A stretch of 64,000 nt of DNA from Saccharopolyspora hirsuta (GTDB lineage: Bacteria > Actinomycetota > Actinomycetes > Mycobacteriales > Pseudonocardiaceae). The notes under the pieces were generated by a model. That model saw only the letters and a program-made list of their open reading frames with translations, was not told the origin of the DNA and did no database searches. The translations under genes and the position numbers were made by a program. Numbering within the stretch: the first letter of the stretch is position 1; every line of letters begins with the position of its first letter. Shown here one piece after another: positions 28,159 through 37,015 of this stretch. Location of the stretch: positions 1-64,000 of the forward strand of contig NZ_VWPH01000001.1 in NCBI RefSeq assembly GCF_008630535.1, read 5' to 3'.

Positions 28159-29594
28159 CGGGGCACCTCGTATCCGGCGGCGGCGAGCAGGCGGCGGACC
28201 GATCTCGCGGCCTGGTCGAGCGCTGCGCGGGGCTCGGCACGTCCGGTAGCGGCGGTGTTGACCGCCACCGCGATCGCCTGGCTCACCTCGGTGTAGTTGG
28301 TCAGCCGAGCTCGCCCGACACCGACGGAGAGGGTGTCCCGCAGCGCCCGGTAGAACTCGGCGTCCGGGTTCGCGGGGTCGGCGACCAGCCGGTCGTACAC
28401 CGACGTCCGGGTCGGGTGCAGGCCCGCCTTCGCCATCTCCAGCTGGACCGGGGCGCTCGTGAGCCAGGTGATCGCGCGGTAGGCCCACGCCTTGTGCGCC
28501 GAACTGCGATTGATGCTCAGCATGTACGTGCCGAAGTGCGGCCCCGTCGCCTGCCCGCGCGGCACCGGGGCGTAGCCGACCTCGCCCAGGCCGGGCGAGT
28601 CGAGCTCCATGCTGTGGTAGTTCATCGACATCGCGGCGAGGCCGGCGCCGAAGGTCGACGCGGTCTCGTCCCAGGACGCCGACGCGGTGCCCGGCGGCAC
28701 GACCGGGCGGTCGGTGATCATGTCGCGGTAGAAGGCCAGGGCCCGCTCGCCGGGCTCGTCCGCGAAGCGCAGGCTCAGATCGTCCCCGATGAGGTGCCCG
28801 TCGCCGCCGAAACCGGCCAGCAGCGTCTTGAAGTCGTCGGTCGCCCAGTCGCCGACCCCGGCCATCCACGTGGTGCCGTAGCGCCGTTCGGCCGGGCGGG
28901 TGAAGAACGCGGCCACGGTGCGGAATTCGTCCCAAGTGGACGGTACGGTCAACGGCTCGCCCGTGCGGGCGGCGAACGCGCTCTGCTCGGCCGGATCCTC
29001 GAAGAGGCTCTTGCGGTAGGCCATGGTGAGACCGTTTGCCTGGATGGGCAGTCCGTAGATGTCGAACCCGGCCGCACTGATCGCGTCCGTCGCGGCCGGA
29101 GCACCGGTGGCGGGGAAGTGCGCGGTGGGCGTGTCCTCGCGGTAGACGGCCGTGTCGTAGAAGATCTTCGGGATGAAATCGCCGAGGTCGACGTCCGCGA
29201 AGTCGTTGAGCGCCGGTTGGCGCAGGTAGCCGCTGAGCGGTTCGATCACTCTCGTCAGAGCGGGGGTCCACGGGGTGTCCATGATCATGATGTCGTAATG
29301 GCCGCTGCGGACCGCCAGCTCCGCGAACGTCCGCTGCTGCAGAGCGTCGTAGGGCTGGCCGTCGATCTCCAGGCCGAATCCGAACCGGTCGCGGAAAGCC
29401 GGCAGCTGCGTGCGCACGGCGTCGAGGTTCCCCTCCGCGGTGGCGTACAGCATGCGCAGCCGGTCGGGCCGGGGCTGCGCCGCGTGAGCGCCGACCGGTC
29501 CGGGCGGCGCGGCGCAGCTGGACACCGCCGCAACCCCCGCGGCCAATCCCGCAGCCCGCAGCAGCTGCCTGCGGGTGAGCTGGTGGAGCGCCAC
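28155..29594 (-). CDS. Extracellular solute-binding lipoprotein, family 1 (sugar)
   Basis: A 479-residue binding protein with a Tat-type lipoprotein signal: LTRRQLLRAAGLAAGVAAVS, then SCAAP with the lipid-bearing Cys at about residue 26. The mature part has YDIMIMDTPWTPAL, YGLPIQANGLTMAYRKSLFE and AYRAITWLTSAPVQ, typical of large sugar-binding proteins of the UgpB/MalE class. GTG 29594 is preferred for its AGGAGGTG site; the frame can extend 25 residues upstream to 29669 without support. It is the first gene of the minus-strand operon. TGTTTGCTGTGAACA, about 60 bp upstream, is a weak palindrome and possible operator. Confidence 0.9.
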   Translation of the reverse strand: MALHQLTRRQLLRAAGLAAGVAAVSSCAAPPGPVGAHAAQPRPDRLRMLYATAEGNLDAVRTQLPAFRDRFGFGLEIDGQPYDALQQRTFAELAVRSGHYDIMIMDTPWTPALTRVIEPLSGYLRQPALNDFADVDLGDFIPKIFYDTAVYREDTPTAHFPATGAPAATDAISAAGFDIYGLPIQANGLTMAYRKSLFEDPAEQSAFAARTGEPLTVPSTWDEFRTVAAFFTRPAERRYGTTWMAGVGDWATDDFKTLLAGFGGDGHLIGDDLSLRFADEPGERALAFYRDMITDRPVVPPGTASASWDETASTFGAGLAAMSMNYHSMELDSPGLGEVGYAPVPRGQATGPHFGTYMLSINRSSAHKAWAYRAITWLTSAPVQLEMAKAGLHPTRTSVYDRLVADPANPDAEFYRALRDTLSVGVGRARLTNYTEVSQAIAVAVNTAATGRAEPRAALDQAARSVRRLLAAAGYEVPR

Positions 29595-29739
29595 GGGCAC
29601 CTCCTGGACGTCGCTGTCCTGGCCGTCGTTTCTGTTGGTGGAGAGCAAAGTAATGTTTGCTGTGAACAAAAGTCAACCCTGCTCGTGCAGAAGAGTGCGG
29701 ATCCGCGGCAATCCGCGCCTCGGAACCGACCTCAGGATT

Positions 29740-29930
29740 TCCCCGGAACAGCTGGGCGATCTGGCCACCGTGCTCGACCTCGTTCGCTCGGGCAGCGCGG
29801 ACCAGGCCGGAGGTGGATCGAGGACGGCGAACTGGGGCTGTCCAGCGGTGGGCGTGCCCCGCGCGAACTGCGGTTCCGGACGCCGAACCGCTCCCGATCG
29901 CGGCGAACGACAACCGGCCGTCGTCACTTC
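29740..29930 (+). pseudogene. ROK-family repressor remnant
   Basis: Plus-strand pieces in two frames recall the ROK N-terminal domain. One is EQLGDLATVLDLVRSGSAD (the first helices of the winged helix). The other, after a frame change, is WIEDGELGLSSGGRAPRELR followed by FR, matching the wing and the StGGRxPxxLRF linker. The sugar-kinase-like part is absent. It lies divergent to the ABC operon, where a repressor would be expected, so the operon may have lost its dedicated regulator. Confidence 0.45.
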
Positions 29931-30025
29931 AGCCCCGCGACGATCTTCCGGCCCGTCTGGAATCCCGGGCCGCCGTTCCTCACCGACCTGCCTGATCGCA
30001 CCGGCGCGCGCTGCTGCGGTCCCGT

Positions 30026-30889
30026 TCAGGACATGAGCCGCACGCCCAGGGGCGTGATCGAGCCGTCAGGGGTGGTGAGGTCCCCGCTGCCGGAACCCTC
30101 CGCCAGCGAGAAGCGGACGAGCCGTCCCCACGGCCTGCGGCCGTCCTGCTCGTGCCCTCGTGACCGGCCGCACGGGAATCCGAAACCGAACCACAGGTGC
30201 CCGGCCGGGTCGATGATCTCGCTGGAGATCGTGCCGTCGGTCGTGCCGTGGTTGCACAACGACCGGCCGTGCTTCCCGACCGGTCCGCCGTCTTCCCGGT
30301 GGTCTTGCAGAACTTGCCGCAGCGCTTCCGGCGTGGCGCTGTCCAATGCGCCGAGCAGTTCGCTGCCGCGGCCGTGCCGGTGCGTCGACGCGGTGGCGTC
30401 GTCCCAGGCAGGAGCCGGGTTTTGGGTGAGGCACCGCCACGCATTGGCCCGCGCCTCGGCGCCGGTCGTGGGACTGCACACCGCCACGCGTCCGCCGCCC
30501 ACCTCGACGGCTGCCATGCCTCCCGCGCGGTCGGCGAGGAGGTAGTTGCCCGGCAGCGTGCTGTCCCCGCGCATGTAGGTAATCGCCTCATCCACAGTGG
30601 ACGCGTTCGTGAGCATCCGGGCGGACCACTCCTGCGCGGGGTAGTCCGCCATGTCCTGCTCCGGCACGAACGCGTAGGTGAAGCAGAGCCCGGCGCTGTT
30701 GACCCCGCGAGTGAGCATTCCCGCCCACGGCACGACGACGTCGGCGGGCGGCACGACGACCCGGACTGCCAAGTACGAGTGGCGTTCGCCGCTCGCGGCC
30801 AGCAGATGATTCGTCGTGGCGTACGGGTTGTCGCTGTTGCTGGCCAGCAGCCAGTACCGGGGGCCGTTCATTCCTGCCAGGAAACACAT
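30026..30889 (-). CDS. C45-family Ntn hydrolase (acyltransferase/amidohydrolase-like)
   Basis: A 287-residue protein that begins Met-Cys-Phe-Leu-Ala-Gly. After Met removal the Cys becomes the N-terminal nucleophile, as in linear-amide C-N hydrolases and isopenicillin-N acyltransferase relatives. Supporting segments are LLASNSDNPYATTNH, GVNSAGLCFTYAF, GNYLLADRAGGMAAVEVGG and SLCNHGTTDGTISSEI. ATG 30889 has CGGAGTA upstream and lies 3 bp after the permease stop, so the two form one unit. The likely substrate is an N-acyl amino acid or small amide imported by that permease; this is inference. Confidence 0.7.
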   Translation of the reverse strand: MCFLAGMNGPRYWLLASNSDNPYATTNHLLAASGERHSYLAVRVVVPPADVVVPWAGMLTRGVNSAGLCFTYAFVPEQDMADYPAQEWSARMLTNASTVDEAITYMRGDSTLPGNYLLADRAGGMAAVEVGGGRVAVCSPTTGAEARANAWRCLTQNPAPAWDDATASTHRHGRGSELLGALDSATPEALRQVLQDHREDGGPVGKHGRSLCNHGTTDGTISSEIIDPAGHLWFGFGFPCGRSRGHEQDGRRPWGRLVRFSLAEGSGSGDLTTPDGSITPLGVRLMS

Positions 30890-30891
30890 GA

Positions 30892-32589
30892 CTACTCCGA
30901 TGCGGACTCTGGATTGCGGGATGCCGTCCGAGGCGGCCGGGTTCTGCCGAGCAGATGCGCGTTGGCCGCCTCCAGGTCGGGCGTGCGCGGCGGCAGCGGC
31001 GCGATCTGCACCAGGACCGGCTCCGGCATCGAGCGGCAGGCGTCGCCGCACCCCTTGGTGTGCATGCAGTCCTGGGAGCAGATCCACTGCTCGTGGTAGG
31101 GGCACGGGAACAGGTCGTCGGTGCTGACCACCTCGCCGTCGAGGGGGCACGCGACGACGAGATCTTCTCGCGGCCAGGCGATCCGGGGGCGGATCGCGTA
31201 ACCGCGGCCGCGGGTGCGCGTGCCCAGCCACCAGGTCAGGCCGCCGGCGATCAGGAAGCTGACCCAGTTGGACAGGTAGAGCGTGACCTGGCCGCCCAGA
31301 TGTCCGAGCAGGCCGCCCACCGCCAGGAAGGAGCCGACGACGGTCGCGGCGAACAGGGGGACGACCCCGGACCAGTTCCAGTGGCGCAGCATGGCGCGGC
31401 GGTACTCGATGAACCGGCCGTTGTCCGGCCCGTGCCCGCCCCGGCCCCGGACCAGCAGCAGGTCGGCGATGCTGACGCCGATCCAGGCGGCCAGCAGCAC
31501 GCCCTCGACAGCGAGGACGGTGCCCAGGTGGCCGAGGACGTCGAGGTACATCGCCAGGGTGCCGAGCACCACCATGACGACCGCCCAGACGGACCGTCCC
31601 GGCGTGAGACGCAGGCGGGAGAAGAAGTTCGCCAGCGACAGCGAACCGCTGTAGGCGTTGAGCAGGTTGATCCGCAGCTGGGTGATCACGATGAGCACGA
31701 AGCCGACGGTGCCCATGATGGTGACCACGTACTGGCCGGGGTTGGCATCTCCGCCCGAGGACGCCCACAGGAACAAGCCGATCGCGCCGGCGATGACGTA
31801 GGCGCCGAAGGCGTACGGGAGCAGGGCGACCCACAGCGCGCCGCGCCGGCCGCCGCGGGCGAGGCTCTGGTCGTTGGCGAGCAACCGTCCCATGTCGGCG
31901 TGCCCGAACGCCACGTTGCCGACCAGTCCGTTGTACGACGCGATCGCGCCGAGCAGGCCGATTCCGCCCACGCTGCCCAGGTGCGCGGCGAGGAACTCGC
32001 GAGTGACCGACAGATCCGATCGGGACAGCACGATGATCAGCAGTGCCGCCAGCCCGACGACGTAGGCGTAGAGCGTCCACTTCTGGAACTTGGCGACGAA
32101 CTGCAACCCGTACAGCACCAGCGGCAGGAACACCAACCCCACCAGCAGGTACGAGACCTTCAGCGGGATGCCCGTCTGCGCGGACAAGGCGCTGGAGAGG
32201 ATCTGGCCCTCGGTCGCGAAGTAGGTCAGCCAGCTCACCCAGTAGAGCAGAGTGGTCCAGGCGGCGCCGTCGAAGCCGAGGGCGAGGCCGCGCGACATGA
32301 GCGCGGAGCCCAGTCCCGTGCGCGAAGCGGTCTTGACGTACAGCACGTTGAGCAGGGTCTGCACCAGGACCGCGTAGACGATGGCGACGAGCACGTTCGC
32401 GATGCCGAACGACGCCGACAGCCCGGCGGGCAGCGACAGGAAGATGGCCGCCGTGGCGCCGCCCATCAGGGAAAGCACGATCTCGGACGTGCGATAGCGC
32501 CAGGTGGGCGGCACCTTGCCCAAGGCGTAGTCGTCGCGTGCGACGCTGCCGGACCCGATGCGCGCGGGCAGGTCACCGGTATCGCTCAC
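30892..32589 (-). CDS. NCS1-family permease with Cys-rich C-terminal extension
   Basis: A 565-residue transporter. Residues 30-470 form about twelve membrane helices in the nucleobase:cation symporter-1 pattern (ATAAIFLSLPAGLSASFGIA, SYNGLVGNVAFGHADMGRLL, SGSLSLANFFSRL). Substrates of the family include cytosine, allantoin and hydantoins. Residues 481-518 form an unusual cytoplasmic tail with six Cys and two His (CPLDGE, CPYHEQWICSQDCMH, CGDAC), resembling a metal-binding site. ATG 32589 fits the hydrophobic profile. The hydrolase gene follows after 3 bp. Confidence 0.85.
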   Translation of the reverse strand: MSDTGDLPARIGSGSVARDDYALGKVPPTWRYRTSEIVLSLMGGATAAIFLSLPAGLSASFGIANVLVAIVYAVLVQTLLNVLYVKTASRTGLGSALMSRGLALGFDGAAWTTLLYWVSWLTYFATEGQILSSALSAQTGIPLKVSYLLVGLVFLPLVLYGLQFVAKFQKWTLYAYVVGLAALLIIVLSRSDLSVTREFLAAHLGSVGGIGLLGAIASYNGLVGNVAFGHADMGRLLANDQSLARGGRRGALWVALLPYAFGAYVIAGAIGLFLWASSGGDANPGQYVVTIMGTVGFVLIVITQLRINLLNAYSGSLSLANFFSRLRLTPGRSVWAVVMVVLGTLAMYLDVLGHLGTVLAVEGVLLAAWIGVSIADLLLVRGRGGHGPDNGRFIEYRRAMLRHWNWSGVVPLFAATVVGSFLAVGGLLGHLGGQVTLYLSNWVSFLIAGGLTWWLGTRTRGRGYAIRPRIAWPREDLVVACPLDGEVVSTDDLFPCPYHEQWICSQDCMHTKGCGDACRSMPEPVLVQIAPLPPRTPDLEAANAHLLGRTRPPRTASRNPESASE

Positions 32590-32693
32590 TGTCTCTCCTC
32601 AGAAGTTCGTCGAAACGACGCAGCACCGCGCGAAATCGTCGCGGCTGCGCCCGTACAGCGGGGTGGTCGAGCGCCCGCGCGGGGCGGTGCCGA

Positions 32694-33995
32694 TCAGTCG
32701 TGCTCTGCTGCGGCGTGGACGGTGAACCGATCGCCCCTGGCCCGCAGCCGGGTGCCGTAGCGCTGGGAGAGTTCCGCCAGCTCCTCGCCGATCGTGCCGA
32801 TTTCCGGGCCGCTGGCGAGTTCGGGCGCGCCCCGGTGCGCCGCGGGCCGGTCCCGGCCGAGCGAGATCGGCCACAACTCGACGTCGGCGAGTGCGCCGTC
32901 GTCGAACGTCAGGGTCGCCACCACGGAGCGGGCGTACTCGGGGTGCTCCGGAAAACCGGTGGAGGTCGCCGCAGCCCGCGCGCCGGGCGAGCCGGGTGCG
33001 ACCCCGAACACGTCGTAGGTGTGCGGAGTCAGCCGGTCCTGCAGGTGGATCTGATCCACGAAGTTGCCCAAGCCGTAGAAGATCGGGCGCCCGCCGTGGA
33101 ACTCGATGCCCCGCAAGCGGTGCGGCCCGTGCCCGGCGACCACGTCGGCCCCGCTGTCGATGACGGCGTGCGCGAACTCGCGCTGGAAGGCCGCGGGCTC
33201 GGTCAGCGCCCCGCCCTGCTCGTGCCCGTGCACGCTGACCACCACGACGTCGGCCCGCTCGGCGGCTTCGGCCACCCACCGCTGGATCCGCTCCAGATCC
33301 CGGGGATCGCACCACGTCTGCACCGCCGGTTCGTCCGCTTCCCGGAAGACCTGCCCGAACAACCGCTCGTCCTGCTCGTCCGGCAACGGGGGCAGGAATC
33401 CCATGTCCACCGCGTACTTCAGCTGCTCGTCGAAGCCGAGGTCGCGGTGTGCCGCCCGCAGCGCGGCGAGCTGCTCGGGCCGTACGTGAAGCCGGGTGTG
33501 GAAGCGCAACGGGTTGAGCCCCGGCCGCGGTGGCATCAGCTCGGCCGGGCCGCTGGCGTCGTCGCCGGTGCCGAAGGTGGACGTGCAGGCGATCACCGCG
33601 ACGCTGCCGGTCGGCCGGTCGACGTACGCGGGCATCGTCGCCTCCTCCAGCGACTTCCCGGCCCCCGCGTGCGCGAGCCGACGGGCCGCCAGCTCCCGGA
33701 TGGTGCCCGTCATGCCGGGAACGCCCAGGTTCAGCGCGTGGTTGTTGGCGAACGACACGACGTCGATCCCGACGTCGGCGAGGTCGTCGAGCACGCACGC
33801 GTCCGCGGTGAGGGTGGGCGTGAGCGGATGGGAGGTGTGCGGTCCGTCGTGGTCGGCGGCGACCGTCTCCAGGTTGGTGAACGCGACATCCGCTTCCCGC
33901 AGCAGGGTCCGCAGCGCCTCCGCGCCGGGGGTGGCCCGCACCATCGCTCCGCGGGTGATCATGGCGTCGCCGGACAGTGCGACCACGAGCTTCAT
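32694..33995 (-). CDS. CapA-family protein (metallophosphatase fold)
   Basis: A 433-residue cytoplasmic protein of the CapA/PgsA family, linked to poly-gamma-glutamate synthesis or processing. Diagnostic segments are LSGDAMITRG (metal site), AFTNLETVAADHDGP, VVSFANNHALNLG, VVVVSVHGHEQGG, DVVAGHGPHRLRG and PIFYGLGNFVDQ. It lacks the N-terminal membrane anchor usual for capsule CapA, so a catabolic rather than surface role is likely. It lies one base downstream of the racemase gene, in the same operon. Confidence 0.88.
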   Translation of the reverse strand: MKLVVALSGDAMITRGAMVRATPGAEALRTLLREADVAFTNLETVAADHDGPHTSHPLTPTLTADACVLDDLADVGIDVVSFANNHALNLGVPGMTGTIRELAARRLAHAGAGKSLEEATMPAYVDRPTGSVAVIACTSTFGTGDDASGPAELMPPRPGLNPLRFHTRLHVRPEQLAALRAAHRDLGFDEQLKYAVDMGFLPPLPDEQDERLFGQVFREADEPAVQTWCDPRDLERIQRWVAEAAERADVVVVSVHGHEQGGALTEPAAFQREFAHAVIDSGADVVAGHGPHRLRGIEFHGGRPIFYGLGNFVDQIHLQDRLTPHTYDVFGVAPGSPGARAAATSTGFPEHPEYARSVVATLTFDDGALADVELWPISLGRDRPAAHRGAPELASGPEIGTIGEELAELSQRYGTRLRARGDRFTVHAAAEHD

Positions 33996-33996
33996 G

Positions 33997-34755
33997 TCAG
34001 CCGACCACCAGGTCGTCGAGCGCGGCGCCGGCCGCGAGCTTCCGCGGCGTCGGATAGGCGGTTTTGCTGTGGCGCCAACCGAACAGCGCCCGCGCGTGGG
34101 CGATCGCGAGTGCGGCCTTGACCGGGTTCAGCACCGGCACACCCAGCTTCGCTTGGAGGTCGACGTCCAGCTCCAGGAAGGCCATGCTCATGCAGCCCAG
34201 CACAAGCACGTCGGCACCGTCGCGTTCGATGAGCCTGCGGCCGGCTTCGGCCGCCCGCAGCGCGGATGCCTCCCGGTCCGCGCCGAGTTCGAGGACCGGG
34301 ACGTCCACGACGGCGATGCCCGCGAGCGAACCGGCGAGCCCGGCGTCGGCGACCAGGCGGCGGAGAGGATGCACGACCCCGTCGGCGATCGTGACGATCC
34401 CGAACCGGTGGCCGAGCATCGCGGCCAGGTGCGCGGAGGCCGCCCCCGGGCCGACCACGATCGCGCGCTCGGTGAGCTCGCAGAGCGCGTCCAGGCCGGG
34501 ATCGCCGTAGCAGCCGAGGATGATCGCGTCCGCGCCTTCGGCCTCCAGCCGCGTGACCAGCCGCGCGGTCTGCTCGACCGACACGTGCTCCTCGTAGGCC
34601 GACTCGATCGAGGCCGGTCCGGACGGTACGTCCTGCACGGCGACCTCGACGCCGTCGGGCGCCCAGCGCTGGAGGAGTTCCTGCCGCCGCCGGACTTCCG
34701 CACTGCCGAGCGCCGTTTTGGACATCGGTCCGGGGACTGCGTAAACGATGCGCAT
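33997..34755 (-). CDS. Asp/Glu/hydantoin racemase family protein
   Basis: A 252-residue member of the racemase superfamily using two Cys. The first is in IILGCYGDPGLDAL (about 81) and the second in VLVLGCMSMAFLE (about 188). The length and the GCYGDPG form favour hydantoin racemase or Asp/Glu-type enzymes over MurI. ATG 34755 follows GAGAGGTG. It lies between the sodium symporter and CapA with 1-3 bp gaps. In context it probably interconverts D and L forms of an imported amino acid or hydantoin. Confidence 0.88.
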   Translation of the reverse strand: MRIVYAVPGPMSKTALGSAEVRRRQELLQRWAPDGVEVAVQDVPSGPASIESAYEEHVSVEQTARLVTRLEAEGADAIILGCYGDPGLDALCELTERAIVVGPGAASAHLAAMLGHRFGIVTIADGVVHPLRRLVADAGLAGSLAGIAVVDVPVLELGADREASALRAAEAGRRLIERDGADVLVLGCMSMAFLELDVDLQAKLGVPVLNPVKAALAIAHARALFGWRHSKTAYPTPRKLAAGAALDDLVVG

Positions 34756-34758
34756 GGT

Positions 34759-36209
34759 TCACCTCTCGTTCGGGACGGGGGACACTCGCGGGCGGGGCGG
34801 CGGGAAGAACGTGGCGAGCGCCTTCTCCCCGGGGCCGCGGGTGCGCAGCGACACCACGAAGAACACCGCCAGGCTCACCGACACCCCGGGGAGCACCGGG
34901 TCGAGCCCGGCCGGCTTCCCGGCGGCGTACCAGGCCAGCGCGACGACGAATCCGGCGCACATCGACGCGATCGCACCGGCAGCGGTGGCGCGCCGCCAGT
35001 TCAGCCCGATCACGACGGTCGCGAAGAAGAACGAGGCGACCAGCGATGCCTGGAGGGCCACCACGAACTGGACCAGCGCCAGCTGGCGCAGGGCCAGGAA
35101 GACCGGGACGACGCCCAGCACCAGCACCGCGGCTCTGGTGAGCCACAGCTGAGCCCGGTCCGACAGCCGCCACACCTCGCTGAGCAGGTCGTTGGTCAAC
35201 GCGGATGCCGACACGATCATGATTCCGGAGACGCTGGAGGCGATCGCGCCGAGCACCGCGATGATCAGCAGCGCGCCGATGATCGGGGGCAGCACGTCGG
35301 CCGAAAGCACCGTCGAGGCGATGTCCGGGGTCGGCAGCGACGGGAAGATCGCCCGGGTGGCCATGCCCAGGACGCAGACCGACAGGAACACGATGGCCTG
35401 GAACAGGAACGACCACCCCACCGCCCGGCGCACGGTCCGGATGTTCTTCATGGTGTAGAGCCGGGCGAGCTCGTACGGCGTGGTCGCCTGCGCGAACAGG
35501 AACGCCAGCCCCAGCCCGAGCAGCGCGTTGGACGAGTAGAACCAGCCGGTCATGCTCGGCTGCACCTGGTGCACGATTCCGCCGATCGCCTCCGGCCCGA
35601 GCTGCAGGAGCACCGCGGGCACGGCGGCGACGAAGCAGCCCGCCATCAGCAGCGCGTGCAGGTAGTCGGTGTACGCGGTCGCCCGCATGCCGCCGATCAG
35701 GACGAACAGCAAGGTCACGCCGATGGTGATCAGCACCCCGTGCAGGAAGGGCAGGCCCAGGATCGCGTGGAAGATCTGGCCGCCGGCCTGGTACTGCGCG
35801 GTGAGGTACACGGTGTAGGCGACGATGATCAGCACCGCGGAGATCACGCTCGCCGCGCGGGAGTTGTAGCGCGCGCGGATGAACTCCGGCACCGTCTTGC
35901 CGCCGAAGCGGGCGAACTTCGGGGCCACGAACAGCACCTGCACGATCCAGCCGCCCCACAGGCCGAGCACCACCATGCCGAAGCTGGCTCCGGTCAGGTA
36001 GTGGATTCCCAGCGTGCCGACGAACGTGCCGGCGCTCATCTGGGTAGCGGCGAGCGAAGCACCGCCGACCACGGAGCCGATCGACCCGCTCGCGGTCAGG
36101 TAGTCGCGGACGGTCCGGGTCTTCGCCCGGACCACACGCTGATCACCACCAGCAGGACGAAGTAGCCGATGGTGACGCCCCAGAAGATGGACTGCGCCGA
36201 CATGGTCAT
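34759..36209 (-). pseudogene. Sodium:solute symporter (SSS), frameshifted after helix 1
   Basis: The main frame (34759-36135) carries twelve of the usual helices: GGASLAATQMSAGTFVG (sodium site), LGLWGGWIVQVLFVAPKFAR, FIRARYNSRAASVISAVL and GGMRATAYTDYLHALLM. The true N-terminus lies in the next frame: MSAQSIFWGVTIGYFVLLVV then ISVW, from ATG 36209 or 36203. One base appears to be missing near 36133, just before RAKTRTVRDYL. Apart from this the gene looks intact and under selection, so a base-calling error is possible. Start 36209 overlaps the small upstream gene by four bases, as in other symporter/small-subunit pairs. Confidence 0.8.
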
Positions 36210-36313
36210 TTCCCTTCGCGGTCGCGGCGGGTGTAGGCCCAGACGAAGTACAGGACGACCCACGACACGGAGAACAGCGCGTAGACGAAGAACGGCGTCC
36301 CGAGGGAGAACAT
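36206..36313 (-). CDS. 35-residue membrane protein, symporter partner
   Basis: A very short gene: Met-Phe-Ser-Leu-Gly, then a single membrane helix (FFVYALFSVSWVVLYFVWAY) and a charged tail (TRRDREGK). AGAGGTG lies eight bases before ATG 36313, and the stop overlaps the symporter start as ATGA. Tiny one-helix proteins encoded just before SSS transporters are a known pattern for small accessory subunits, which is the best guess here. Confidence 0.7.
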   Translation of the reverse strand: MFSLGTPFFVYALFSVSWVVLYFVWAYTRRDREGK

Positions 36314-36318
36314 CCCGC

Positions 36319-36990
36319 TCACCTCTTTCCCGCGCGGGATTCGCGCAGCATCACGACCGCGGAGAGCGCGACCCCGAGCAGGATGATCAGGACCCCGCCC
36401 CAGCTGGCGGCTCCCCAGCCGGAGGAAGGGTGTTCGCCGAGCCGGTAGGCCAGGAACGAGGGCAGTCCGACCAGATCGCGCTGTTGCACGCCGCTGGACC
36501 CGATCACCACCGGAAACGGCTCGCCCTGCACGTGATAGCCGTCGGGCACGTGGTAGCGCAGCCGCACGGCCCGGCTGCCGTCGGTCGGGACGTCCGGCAC
36601 CAGGATCGGCACCTGTTCGCCGCCGCGCTGCTCGACGGTGTAGGCGATGACGTAGGACAGCGGCCCGGCGTGCGGGGCGGGGAAGCTGATCGTGTCCGCG
36701 CCGGTGCCCGTGACCGTGGTGGTGGGCACGACCGCCGAACCGGCACTGACCCGCAGGCCGGTGAGCCGCACCTCGGGGAACGCGGCGACCAGGTGCCGGA
36801 TCGGCGTGCCCGCGGCGATGCCGTCGACGGTGATCGACTCGGTCACCGTGACGGTGCGCGCCTGCGGTGCGGGCGTCACGTCGAGCTGCGCTTGGCGGAG
36901 CACCGGCTCGGCGGTGCCCTGCGCGGTCGCGGTCGGCGGGGCGGCGACCACGGCGAGACAGGCGATGCCGAACAGCAGGCGGTATCGCAT
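36319..36990 (-). CDS. Secreted/membrane-anchored protein of unknown function
   Basis: A 223-residue protein with an N-terminal signal peptide (LLFGIACLAVVAAPPTATAQ), a beta-rich extracytoplasmic domain (residues 25-185, no Cys) and a C-terminal membrane helix (ASWGGVLIILLGVALSAVVM) followed by RESRAGKR facing the cytoplasm. I do not recognise the domain. It lies 5 bp before the small symporter partner, suggesting a surface role such as substrate capture or transporter assistance. Confidence 0.65.
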   Translation of the reverse strand: MRYRLLFGIACLAVVAAPPTATAQGTAEPVLRQAQLDVTPAPQARTVTVTESITVDGIAAGTPIRHLVAAFPEVRLTGLRVSAGSAVVPTTTVTGTGADTISFPAPHAGPLSYVIAYTVEQRGGEQVPILVPDVPTDGSRAVRLRYHVPDGYHVQGEPFPVVIGSSGVQQRDLVGLPSFLAYRLGEHPSSGWGAASWGGVLIILLGVALSAVVMLRESRAGKR

Positions 36991-37015
36991 GGGGACTCCT
37001 TGGGGGACGTGGTGC

